From: Symbiodinium natans
Taxonomy: Eukaryota; Sar; Dinophyceae; Suessiales; Symbiodiniaceae
Reading direction: 5' to 3'
DNA length: 64,000 bases
NCBI GenBank assembly: GCA_905221605.1
Contig: CAJNDS010002391.1
Coordinates: forward strand, 186,001 to 250,000
Shown here piece after piece: positions 9,982-22,300 of this stretch (positions within the stretch are counted from its first letter, which is position 1; the number at the start of each line of letters is the position of its first letter). The notes beneath the pieces were generated by a model. The model was not told where the DNA came from. It saw nothing but the letters and a program-made list of their open reading frames with translations, and did no database searches. The position numbers and the translations under genes are program-made.

Positions 9982-12679
9982 GACCGCCGGGGAGAAGTTG
10001 GTCGGCTTCCTTGAGCGGGCAAGGACGGAGAAGAAGGCCGGGCGGAACCACTTGAGCCTTCTTCGGTTGTCCTTCTTTTCCCCGAAGCCGCGCTCGGCCC
10101 TCCAGGCCACGGAGGCCGTGAAGAAGCTGCTGCGAGGAAGCCGGGCTCCCAGAACTTGGATCCTTCAGAGTGCCCACCCTGACCCTTCAGAGGCCCTTTC
10201 TCCTGCCCGGAACTTTGCGAGAGAGACCCCTTCTGTGGACTCAGAGCCCCCTTCGGCCTCAGAGGCCCGGGGCCTGAAGCCCTCGGCGTGGCGCTTGGGC
10301 TCCTGGGCTTGCAGAGAGACCGGGGATGGGGATGCTATACTTACTGGGGGGGGGGGCTTTGCGCGTGTGGGCTTTAGGGTTGAGGGTTCTTTGGGAACCG
10401 AAGGGGGGGGGTACTTGTGGTTTGTTTTCGTTTGTGCTTTCCTTTTTCAAGCTGTCAGGCGGTAAGGGGCGGGCGGGGGCTTGTAACTGTTCCGAGATCC
10501 ACTCTTTCAACTCGGGGATCCGGGGGTCTCAGAGCTTTTCGTGGCCCCGCGGGGTTCAGAGCTTTTAACGTAGGGGCTGATTGCTTTCAGGGCTCAGGAG
10601 TGCTGCGCCTTCATCCCTAAGAACGCCAAGCCGCGAAGCCGTAAAGCCTACCCAAGCCGGGCACCCGAGGCACCTCGCAGGCAGGGGTCTGGCGAACTGT
10701 GCCGGGCGCCCGGGCCGTGCCAAAAACAAAACCCAAGCCGCAAGCGCTTCAGGTTTCAAAGCTTTAAGCAGGCTGGATCATGCGTGGGCACCTTTGCGAG
10801 TTGGGAGTATGCAGAAAAATCATGAAGAGCTCCGCCACATTTGATTTGAGGGGCCCTTGCAGGTCCACATGGTGATTCAAGCCGGTGCCCTTTTGAACAT
10901 CCAGGAGCCTGCCGCTGCAGAGGTTCTTCCTTTGCTTCAAGGTTTCGTTCCTGAGCATGTTTAGGGTTAGGCTTCGGGAAGGCCCTTGCCGAAAATGATA
11001 CACTATTTGGCTGGCCAGTCCTTTTGTGCATCGTTTCCTTGCTAGTTGGGGCGTTGAAGAAAGATCACGAGCGCATGTCCTCTCTTTTGCAATCAGAGGA
11101 TCAGAGGCTAATCTTGCACTCAAAACCTCGTCAGGCCGCAGGGCCCTCCGGACCCGACCCCTGAAACTCTGTTCATCCTGAGCTGTACCCATGATTTCAA
11201 GTCCTGCCCAACAGAGCTGCGAGCTGCGCAGGACCCAAGACAGCCTGTCGGTAGGTGCCGAGGGTGATGCGGGGGTTCAATTCAACGGAGCATTTGCATG
11301 AATATTGCTCGGTCGCTCTGGCTGCTTCGGCCCTAAACTGGCGCTCGGGTTTGTCGAGGGCCTCAAGCTTCGCGGGCGCTCCAATTGTGGTTCCTCCTTC
11401 TGCAGGGTTGTGAAGTCTGGCCACCGCTGGTCGACGAACTCGCCCCAGGTCCAAACCCCCTTGAGGTCTAGGAAGAGAGGGTTTAAGTCTAAGTGAAGGC
11501 GCTGGGCTTCAGGCTTCAGGCCGAGGACTTCGTGGCTCAGAACTGAACAAAGCATAAGACTTCAAGCCCGAACCGCCCAAAGTCACCCTGGATCCTCAAC
11601 CCGAGCTCCGTCAACCCTGGACTCTGTGTTCTTCTGCAGTCGTCACGCTCCAACTCTTAAAAAACCTCCCCGCTCCTTACCTCCTCCCTGTCTCGTGACG
11701 TTGTGAGACCTCCCTCTTTCTTTCATGTCACCTCTGCCTCCAGGCAAACGCCCCTGCAGCTCGCCGCCAGCCGAGGGCATGTGCCCCTTGGGGTTTCGGG
11801 GGGCTGGTTGAGGGGAATGTGAGTTCGGGATGTACATCCCGTGTCCACCGCACGGAGCTTGAACGTGCAAGTCGGCCCCCCCCTCAAAGCACCTAGGGCA
11901 CCCTCACGGAATCCTCAAGACCCTAAGCCCTTACGCCCTAACTCCATCCCCTTTTGTAACGAGCTTATCCTTGCAATACACTTTGGACTTGGAGCACGTG
12001 CCCTGCCATTCCCCATTAGCACTCTGAGCCAAAGCTGGGAACTGCGCGAGCATGGGGCTCAGGGTCAGGAAGGGGCAACCAAACTTTACAGACGGGAGCA
12101 GGGTGTCAGGGATTTGGGCTTTTTGGGCCCCAGCAGCCTTCCAGGTGAATGCCGTCAAGTTCCTGGTCGAGGCGGGTGCCGACAAGGCTGGGATTTTGAG
12201 TGGCAGAGGGTTCGCGTTTAGGGCTTGGGGTGCAGGGTTGTTTCACGCCCAAGGCCTCAAGACTTTGCGCCTGGATCAGGCTTCGGCTTGCAAGGTTGAG
12301 GTTCCAAGGTTTCATGTTCGAGGCGGGTTCTAGACTGGAGCAGGTTGCTCCATTGGTCAATGGCTTGTCCAGATGCAAACACTCGAAAGCCGCCGAGTGA
12401 GCTGATGTCCCTGCACCACAGGTTTTTCGCCCCCCATCAGGCAAGTTGAGGCTTAGGTTTTGGGTCATCGAGTCATCGTGAGCTCTCATCCGGCTTTGTG
12501 CTTTCGTCTCTTCTGCGTCCAAGCCCTGAACTCGGACCTGCAATCGAGTTCCTAAGTCGAGTCCCTGAGTCCTCCCACCGAAGCTCTTTGGAAGACAGGC
12601 GGGAGCGGTCGAGGCGGCTCAGGATCTGTCCAAGCTCGGCGCTGTCTTCGTCGAGGCCGCATCGGCCAAGAGCGGGATG
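9982..12679 (+). CDS. Probable exons of an unidentified gene with an ankyrin-like segment
   Basis: Four islands fit the window's splice pattern (AG|G acceptor, GC-type donor, mostly phase 0). 9982-10036 carries GEKLVGFLERARTEKK. 10106-10144 carries ATEAVKKLLRGSR after a possible 69-bp intron. 12145-12186 carries VNAVKFLVEAGADK, which matches the second helix of an ankyrin repeat. 12599-12679 carries EAAQDLSKLGAVFVEAASAK. The flanking DNA switches from G/T-rich after the donor to C/A-rich before the acceptor, as in the RSP4/6 introns. First and last exons were not found, and these islands may belong to more than one gene. Ankyrin repeats bind proteins, but no function can be assigned. Confidence 0.35.
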
Positions 12680-15600
12680 GCCGAGGGGTGGGCTTCTGGG
12701 GCTTCGTTTTTCATCCTAGATTCCTAAGTCATCGGGCTTTAGTAGGGCTTGTCTCGCGTGCCATGTAAGAAGATGTAAGAAGAGTGAGAACTCTGCAGAC
12801 AGTCCTCACAAAGAATCAAAGCCTTGGATACCGTGGTCAGGAGAAGAAGGCAATCCTGGCCATTCTGAGTCGATAGCCCGCCACGTGAGGAGGCTCAGAG
12901 CGAAGCAACGTTGTTTAGGTTCCAGGGTCCCTGGGTTCCTTGGTTTTAATGGGTGAAAAGTCTTTCGCGCTACGCTTTGAGCCAGGCCTGCCCTCCGGGC
13001 GGCTCGCCGAACCTATTCACCTATTGTAGCATTGTCCGTGTACAAAAGCCTGCGTGGGGTCGCAGCCACAGCTGACGAGGGTAGCGCTGTTTGTTTAGTC
13101 TCGGGATCTTCTGGTCAAGGGTTCTCATGAGGGTTCTTCCAAGCAGCCCTCCTGGTTTTGTGTGGAGTTCTGGCAAACCCGACTTTGTGCGCGACGGCTC
13201 TCATATCCCCCAGCCTTCTCAGACCATGCAAGTCGCGCTTCGAGGGTCTTTGGGTTTTCTGAACATGGTGTTGACATTCATCGTTTGACTGGCGTCCGCA
13301 GTCAAAGCAAGCATTGGCCGTGGCTTCACCTACTAGTAGTTACTAGACGCAGTCTTTGAACTGCCGCCGTGCTGGCGTATGTGCAGAAGTCCTCGGCGAC
13401 GGTTGGGAAGTTTAGCCTCCAGGCTTTTCTCAGCGATGCGTTTGACCAGAGACTTCCTAGCCTAAGCCTTCGTGGGTTGCAAACCCGTTGTCTCAGAAGT
13501 GGCTTTAGCCTGGTGACACTCGCACCTTGCAAAATACGCTCCGCAGTGCACTCAACGCTCTCTTTTTTTCAAGTCATGCTGTTGTGAAGCAGGCTCTGCC
13601 TTGTGCAAGACGACGGTTTTTGCTTGAAGCTAGAAATCCTGCCAGTGCAGCTCGAGATGTGTGTCACTAGCACAGCTGAAGATGACTACTTGCAACCCCC
13701 GCCTAAATTCCAGAAAGATCAGAAGAATTACCTTTACCTGTTAAGATCAGCGCAAACCAAGGTTGTGGAGAGCAAAAGGGTGTGCAAGGTCATTGCAGCT
13801 GATGCTGGCATGAGGTCCAATCAAAGTTCATGTCCGTGCCTCCACGTCCCACTAGCTCCCTCCACCCTCCCCACGAACTGACGTAACGCTTACAGTTGTT
13901 TGGGGGATAGCGTGGGCAGAGAGGGCAGAGTGCCAGTCGGGTAAAAATTCAAGCCAGCTGTCTTGCAGTCCCTTGCAGGCCTGTGAGAAGTGCAGAGGAG
14001 CTCGGTGTGGCTCGCTGCCAAGCTGACTTGTAGGAGCGCCTGAGCGCCACAAGTGGCGGCGCACAGGTTCGAGTGAAGAAGAGGGCAGCCACTTCTTCTG
14101 CCAGCCACCTGTTTGCGGCTCCGGGGCACTGTGCGAAAAGTCTCTAGCGATGCACGCGCAAGTGCAAGCCCTAAGCCGAAATAGAAGATGAAGCCCAACA
14201 AGGCCCTTTGGATGCAGGGTGCTGGTTGCGACCCTGGGCCTTGAAAGGAGATGGGTGGCAAACCCTCAAGCACTAAAGCCAAATCTGAAGGAGATGTTGT
14301 GTGCCAGGCCCTTAGCCCTAGTTGGGTGGAAAGCCCTAAACCCCAAATAGGCAGCAAGGTGATGCGACAGGTGTGGGGCAGCTCAACGTCAGTGGCACGT
14401 GAAAGGCTGTTTTGCCTTCACTAGCTGCTAACTTCTTCCAACAGCGCTAACACTAGTTAATTGCAACTTGGCGCTTGCTAGAAGTCGGTCGAAAGCGGTA
14501 ACTGTAGTTTTGGGGAATTACGCGTTTGCCACCTAGCATCTGCCTTAGGGTCTAAGATCTGCTCAGCTTCTTGCGCCGGTGTCTGCCAGTGCTTCTTGCG
14601 CAAAGTCTGGGACATGTGTTTGGGTTGCGGCATGACTCACGAATCGACTCACGAAGCCGTAAGCGTAGACGGACAGGTCTAAAACCTATGGTGGGCGATG
14701 CCAGACATGGACGTCGGCGCAGGTTCTGGACAAAGAAACGTGCCCGGACCACCGCCGTGGAGCGCCACCACGGACCACCGCCGCAGACCGCCGCCGCGGA
14801 CCGCCGCCACGGACCACCGCCGCGGACCACCGCCACGGACCACCGCCAACAAGATAGAGTGTTCGACAGGAAGCCATTTGTCGAAAACAAACCTGTAAAG
14901 CATATCCCCGGATCGTTTGTCAATCCGTTGTGGGTTCCTGGAAATTTGCAGGATTTGATTTCTCGTGAGTCGGGGATGCTTTTGTTTTTCTCGTTTTTGC
15001 TTTTGCGCGGACTTCTTTGAAGGGCGAAGGCTGGGCGGGTCCCAATAGTTCTGGTGAAACTCCCCTGCGTGGGAGAATGTCAACGCTGTTTTTCGAACTT
15101 TCGCCAGCGCGTCCGCGCCAAAGACAACTTTCATTTTTTGGTTGAGGGTTTGTTTGGCCCGTCGTTGTAGTTTTTTTGCTTTTTGTCGCAGTTGAACACA
15201 TCCTCCAGTTGTTTGCGCCATTAACGTGCCCCCCGCAAGACCAGAGATTTGTCTAAGTTGTTCGTGTGCGGTGAGTCGGCTTTGGTGGAAGCAAAGGCTG
15301 CCAGGGTTCGTAAGCAAGAATACGGTACTACGTGACTTGGGAGGTGTGACCTCGCGTATGCGTGCTACCAAAATTTGTTGCAGTTGCCTGCAAGCCCAAC
15401 ACGGCTTCGTGGGCGCAAGTTGTGATGACAGTGATCGCCTTGCCGTTTTGTCAAGCTTTGAGTCCTTAGGGGACACGGTAGTTGGTGAATGAAAGGAGCA
15501 ATGGCAGGCCGGCTGAGCTTCGCTTTGTGCATGGTGTCATTCCGCCCATCTGGTACCAATTGGCTATTCACCGCTTCTCGATATACTTGTCATGGTGACT

Positions 15601-16390
15601 GCTCAGTCTGTGAAAGGCACGCGCTGTGTGGTTTTGGACGTGCGCAGCTGTGGGGAAGGCGGATGGATTTTGCATCTTGAAATTTGATGTGTATGTAAGG
15701 CAGGACCAGCGATGCTTTGCATTGTTCATGTTGTTTTCTCAGCGCGAACCGGAGCTGCAGTCTTGAAGCCATTGTGGATAGCGCGGGGAGCCAAATCGTA
15801 AATACATGCAAGCTGATGTTTTGTGGCAGGCAATGACCGTCAGTTGCTCCTGCTGTGGTTACGGGCAACCCGAGAGGCAAGCACTGTGAGATCTAGGACT
15901 GTAGGCTTATGTGTTGTGGCAAACCCATAAGTGACGTGCCGTCAGCCCAACGACGTATCCGAGGTTGAAGATGCGAACTTCAGTCCCTGTGACCCATGAG
16001 AGTTGCCAGGCCATCCCGTATGAGGTGGAGCGAGCACCCTTGCCACAGCCTTGGGAGATGCAAGCTGCATGTATGGCTTGAACTTGTTGAAAAACAATCT
16101 GCGCAAGATAGGGGGTGATAGGATAATATTGCAGGGTGGGTGTTCTTTTTGTTCCTTCGTTGCCGCCAACCTGAGAGTGCTCCGCGAACAAGTCTTAACA
16201 GCCGACGTCCGAAGCCCAAACCCAAGCTCCATTTTGAAGTCTTGAGCCCCAAACCCTTTTTGCCCAGAGCTTTGTAACATCCGAGGTCCGTGGTGTCTGT
16301 GCACGATGGCTTCTACGCGCGGCCCCTGGCCATTTTTCCCGGGGATTTTGGGCATGCAGGGCGGAAGTGCAACTCTGAGCCCTAGTTTCT
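12680..16390. other. Mostly non-coding; 13-bp repeat and T-rich segment
   Basis: No supported gene. The interval holds the GGACCACCGCCGC minisatellite at 14746-14849. The stretch 14950-15240 is unusually rich in T on the + strand, unlike its surroundings, and might be a decayed inserted element. Long frames on both strands here lack ATG starts or run through the minisatellite. Nothing else stands out. Confidence 0.4.
14746..14849. repeat. 13-bp minisatellite, 8 units
   Basis: Eight consecutive 13-bp units of the type GGACCACCGCCGC, each differing by zero to four bases, sit in exact register over 104 bp. They give Gly/Arg/Trp-rich or Pro/Arg-rich peptides in overlapping frames, so those frames are not evidence of a gene. 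Confidence 0.9.
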
Positions 16391-16392
16391 CA

Positions 16393-19300
16393 GCCACCTT
16401 TCAGCCGTCCTTGATGCTTTAGGCGTCAAGCTGCAGTTCCTAGATGTCCGTAGGCAATCCGAGAACAGCAGCAGAGGTCAAGCATGCAGAGGTTGTCAAT
16501 TTTCATCCTGCAACTCTGTCCAGGGACATGGGAACGCATCAACATGGGGAGCCAGTTTTCTGTACCCATAGGGCCGCGTGGATTCCCAAGCAGCGGAAGC
16601 ACACATGGCAGAAGCCGAATCACAACGTAAGGCATTCCAAGAAATCAGGTGTCGCGACTGCCCCTCGCCACCCACAGTGACAAGGAGATCCTCCGCACTT
16701 TGGACGACTTGGAGCAGGATCTTGGCAAGCTCCATGTTCTGAGGTTTGAAAACGTCCCCACTGAATCCTGAGGCCCTCAGCCGAACCTCAGGGTGCCAAG
16801 AGCCGCCCTATAAAAACCCTCCATTCAGCCCTCCTTTCAGCCCCTCCTTTCAGCCCCTCCTTTTTAAGCTGCTCTCCAGGAGTTCCTGCACATGCCGCTG
16901 GGGCTCGCCATGGACCAAGGCTGGGGAATGTGTATGGGGCTTCGAGGCGTTTTGCAGGGGGCTGAACAGCTTTAGGAAGAGCTTTAGGCGTAGCGTCTTT
17001 GGGTTGAGGACAAAAGCTTAGAAACTTCTCTCCTTCTTGAGGTCAATGAGCTGAAAGAGAGGGTTCTTGAAGGTGGGGCAGCGTGAGGAGTGCGATTTTA
17101 TTCCTTTTTGTGGGCCTTGCCTGGCTTCCTGGCTTCTAGCCTGTCCCTCAGCCCAAGAATGACAAACATCATGGCAATATGCTTTTGAGGAATGCTCTAG
17201 CACCCTTCTAGCTTCCAGTCAAAGGCCCCAAGTGAACTCCCTGCAAGTAGAAACCCTCAATCGGCAACTCCTGAACTCGAAAAGCCCTAAACCCTAGACC
17301 TCAACCCCAACTGCCCAAACCTCAAAGCCCTCAACCTACAACTTCCCCCATAAACCCCAGAAAGAGCCCCCGAGCCCTGGAGCTCGGAGGTGGTTTGGTA
17401 TCCGAGTTTGCGGCGGCCGTTCCAAAGGGCCTTCCTAGGCGCGGTTGGTTTCGGTTTGGGGCTGGGCTTGTAGGGTTTGAGGGGCTATAAACTATAAAGG
17501 GTTTCGGGCTTCAGGGTTGTGAGCCGGGAGTTCCTCAGCCAACAGACAGTTGCGGCTGCCCGAACTTCCTTTTTTCGCAGAGCTCGGGGCCCTCTAAACC
17601 CTCTGTCCTTCAAACCTCTATCTCCGCGATTCTGCGTGCCCTGGAGGCTGGGAGCTGCAGCCAAGAAGCGTAGCAAGAAGGCCTGGAGCCCGTTCTCGCC
17701 CCGTGAACCCTGAGCTATCATTCTTTAGCCGCCCCCAGAAGCTTAGTACCTCTTGATTCAGGGCATTCTTTAGGCAAGATTGGTCTGCTGCCCTTGGATG
17801 ATGGGCGCCGCAACGCGTGCAGCACCAGGGTGTGCAAATGCCAAGCCCGTCAACCCTGAAGCAGCGGCTTGAAGCTTTCCAAATGTTTAGCCTTGTGCTT
17901 GCGCGTGGCATTGGTGTGTCTGAGCCGCTGTTCATGATCCATGGGCCTTGTTTGTTTAGGTCCAGACTCTGCTTCCCAAATCTGCTGTTGCTGGTGCGAG
18001 CAGGGTGACCAAAGCGACCGCCTCTTTGCGATCGGCGAGGAGTCCCGCCCCGTGATCACTTTCACTTTCACGCTCTCTTGTTCTCTCGGTTTGCTGGTTT
18101 GGGAGTTCACTTTGACTCAAGTTTGCAACAGAAAAACAAGCTGCTGGGGGGGTTCCCTCCTCTGCCAACGCATCTTTACACCCGAAGACGTAACGAGGCG
18201 CATGGTTCCTGAGCTGTGGTTTCTGAGTAACTCGGGCTCGATTCTTGACCTCATGCCCAGAAACCCCGTGAAGTTCCGAGTTTAGGGTGCCCAAACTCTT
18301 GTGGCCCGCACACCCTCACAGCCCCTAAATGCCAAAATGCCAAAAGCCCTTCAACCGATAGGTTCTGGCTCCCGCCAAACCAGACGCGCAGGACGCCGGC
18401 CTGGCCGCGCTGCGCTCCTCACTTGCTGTCCTGGCAGATGTGGAGGCCTGGGGCCACCGACGGTGCAGGTAGGGCTTAGGCTGTTGGACTTCAAGAGTTT
18501 ATTTCTCTCTGTGGAATCTCCCACACCCTGGCCGAAAGGCTGCTGTGCAGGGCCTCGATTATCTTTCATTTCTCTTCCCTCGGGCAGGCAGAGGCCTTTG
18601 CAGATAGGACTGCAGACCACCACGGTGACCTCACCTCCCTGTGGTTGGGGCGCCATTCGTGTACTCGATTTCCGGGCGCTATGTGCTTAATCCCGAAGCC
18701 CTGGATTCCAAACATTCGACACCTTACAATTGCATCGACCGAACCTAAACAAGGAGGAGGCGCTGGAGAATTCGTTTTGCTTCTTGGGGGTTAGGTTTTT
18801 CAACATTCAGGGGTCAGGGAGCACCGACACCTTGCAACCTCAAACCTGCATATAAATCTGCGGTTTATGACACGAATCTGCGGGAACTAGGGTCTTGTTT
18901 GTCGAGGCCACGGCGAAGACAGCTACTCTCCAGTTCTGGACTGCAGATGCAGCAAGGCGGGCTGACGCCTCAATAAGTTGAACTGGATTGTTACTCTCAA
19001 TTCCAGTGATAGTCGTTTATGGACAATTTTGTGGTATGATTAGTGTTTCCCACTACACGACCCGCGCTTCGGCCTGGCCCAATGCAGCTCCCGGGGAGGG
19101 GGCCGACGTTGCGGGGGGGGGAGGTGGGGCGGCACCGTCTGCTGCTCGCCAACAAAACCCATGCCAGGGCAACGGCTGCCAGATAAAGGACTCAAGCTGG
19201 TTGGGAGGTGAGGAAACCCGAAACCCTTGACTTATGCCCACCCCCGCGTCGGCTAAGTGGTGCTGCAAGCTGCGTGGGGGGGGGGGGGGGGGGGGGCGGG

Positions 19301-22300
19301 GTGGGTACGCAGTGGGGGGCGGGGGCTGCGCCTCTTCGCAAGGTTGTCTCACACCGTGCCTGCAGGATGCATGAAGTAGAGGGGTGATTTTGGGTGCCTG
19401 TGCTCTTTGTGGCACCTCCTCTGCCAGGCCCGCAGTCGCCATTTCAGAAACGCCTTCAATCGGGACGCGAGTCGCTGCAAAGCTTGAGAGTCGTTTTAAT
19501 GATCGAAGACAGCAGGGCTCAGCAGGGGTAACTGCAACGACAAGCGAGCTGCAAAAGACAACGTTCATGAGTTGCACCTTCTGGTTGGTGGCGATGGTCC
19601 TGTGCAAAGAGTCAGCCGACGCAGCATTTTTGCCACATGTCCGTTTAATGTGGTGACTGTGTGATTTCGGACTGGACTGCAGACATGTGGTGGATGCTTA
19701 CAAACCAATCAGATGAAGAAGGGGGCGGCGGGCGGGCCTGCGCCGTCCGCTGCAAACCTCAAACAACCATGGCCTCGCATCGGCGAAGCGGTTGGCGTGG
19801 GGGGGGGAGGTGGGGTAGGTGGGTGGGGGGATGTGGGTAGGTGGGGGGTGGGGGTGGGGGTTGTGGGCCTGGGGGTGGGCGGGGGGGTAGCGTGACCTTC
19901 CTCGCTGCTAGCGCAAGCCCTCCAAAACCAGCCAACCCCGACTGCGCCGAAACGCCGGCTGAATAAAAAAGAGAGTCGCGAGGCAGCACCACACAACAAG
20001 GTACCAAAGAACATAGATTGTATGAAGACGGCGGCAGCAGAAGAACGGGTTAGCATCGTTCCAGGTTGCTCCCGGTGGCATCGGACGTGCGACGCTGCAT
20101 CCCCAGCAACGTTTGCTTCGAGGCGGAAAGGGGGTTCGGATTCGGGCTTTCCGAACGAGCTTTCTGCGTGGCCACGTGTGGTGTTTCTGGTGATCTTGAC
20201 TGGCAGTATTCACGTTGCTGCTGGGAGTGCAGGTCCTACCCCCCAACCCGCTGAAACCATCCAGTTCTGTCGAGACTGGGAGGTTGTGGTTGCTGCTGGT
20301 CATTGGGATGAGCAACAGACAGCCAAGGCGCGAGACCTCTTGAAACCCTGAAAGGCCAGCATTCAAAAGGCTCTCTATAGTTATGCGGCGCAGGCCGACG
20401 CGGCATGGCGTGTGCAGTTCTTGGGGTGCTTCGAAAACACCCACACTGCCATGCCCAAAATCGAGCAGCTTCAGTGAAACCTCGAATGGGGGTTTGGTTT
20501 CCAAATCGGGGTACTGGGTACTTTCTTTGGCAGTTTATCTTTGTTCTGCCCCGCCCCGTTCAGTTGTTATGAGTCGATGTGCCTCCATAAGGAACCCGAC
20601 ATGCCAGCCCTAAACGCTCTGAAAGCAAAACGCCTTAAAGCCAAAAGCGCGCCCCAACAGCGCTATCCCAACCCCGAAAAGGCTGACAGACTCCAAACCC
20701 TTGCGGCAACCCCTCCAAACACAGGTCGACCTCTTGGAGCATGAGCTCTCCTCCAAGCAGGCGAGCCGTGTGGGCTTCAGTTTTCAGAGGGGCGATGAGG
20801 CCTTCGCCTTTCACAGTTGTGTCAGACTGCTTTGCATTGCCTTGCCAGCTGCACTTCAGGGCCTTGGCCAGTGCCTTGGGAGTTCACTTCGGCTGCAGGG
20901 TAAAGGTCTAGAAGCCCAAGTTTCCTGGAATCATTCCTTGCAAGGCTGTCGACCTCGCCGTCCACCGCTTGCTTCTGACGGAGGCGGCGATCGCCGCCAA
21001 GGCCAGCAATCCGGTCGATTCTGGCTGGAAATTGACTTCTTTCTAAATCCTTTGTGTGTCGGGTTTTGGGGGTGTGCAAAAATTCGGGGTTGCTTGGGTT
21101 TAGTTGGGTTTGCTTGGGCCCAAAGGGTTCTGGGAGATGGTCTTTCTGAATCTTTTGTGACAAATGCAGCAGAACAGAGAGCTCTTCTCTTAGCATTTGA
21201 GTTGCAGGATTCCGGCTGGAGCGACATGGTGCTGTTAGCTTGAGCGTTTAGGGATCATTTCCGTTGTGAGGCCCCTCTTGGCCTTTGGCCGACAAACTGA
21301 AGCGGTTCGTGGGCGTACTCCATGCTCCGTTCTCCCTTGCGCTCTGAGGCTCAACTCTGCGCGCAAACCTGTGCAAATCCCAACAGCTGGAACCGGTGCC
21401 TCCACTTCTTGCTGCAGGTGCGGAATGCCTTGAGGCAGCCCAGACGGGGAGGGAGCTCTAGGGAAAGGACAAGTGTTTGCAGAGATGCGATTTCAAAGGT
21501 TTTAAAGCCTGATGGCTTTTCGACAGGCTCTGTAGGCTTGTTGTAAGGAGCAGGGTTTGGACAAGCTTGTCATGTCCTCTTCGGAGTCGGGGCCAGAGGC
21601 TCAACCCCCAAAAGCCAAAAGCAAAGAGGCTCTGACAGCAATCCGCACGGGAGAGGCATCCCTTCAGCCCTTTAACGCCCCTTCCCGCTTCACCCCCCTT
21701 CACCCCCCTTCACCCCCCTTCACCCCTCTTCACCCCTCTTCACCCCTCTTCACCCCTCTTCACCCCCCTTCCCCCCCTCGCCCTCCCCAGGCGCGCGCTC
21801 CCATTGCAGCTGGGCCTGGGCGGCGGCCTCTCAGCGCCGGGGAGCCTAAGAGTTTTTGTGAGACCGCAAGGTCCGTGAGAAAGGTCCACCATAAATGATT
21901 ATCACTAATCATAGCTGCCGGATCAGCTTCGGCTGATTCTCGGTGTGGCGATCTAGGGCTTTCGCTGGCTGTGGGCTTGAGCTGTTCATAGACGTAGAAA
22001 GGGTAGCCCGTCAGTGAGTGGCTCATTCGGTTCAGGAGTTGTTAAAAGCGTCGGGGATGCCTGAGCGTAGCCATGAGTTCGAACCCAGCCCCACCTTTTT
22101 GGGTGTCAGATCTTGGGGTTGGGTTGCATGGTTTGGGGGGGCCTTGTGGAGTCCTGGATAATAGTCCCGGAGCCCCTTCTCCCCAAAGCCAAGCCCGAGG
22201 CTTGCTTGGCCTACGATCCTGTTGCCGCCGCATTGGCAGCCCCAAGGCCTGCGCAGTATGAAGCTGCTTCAAATGCCACTTCCATTGGCATGTCCGCCGC

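Noticed and set aside
14679-15476. 265-codon open frame on the - strand
   Set aside because: It begins with GTG, has no early ATG, runs through the 13-bp minisatellite and overlaps another long frame; no family similarity.
22030-22100. tRNA-like segment with GAGTTCGAACCC followed by a T run
   Set aside because: The would-be T-stem does not pair and no D or anticodon arm fits at the right distance.
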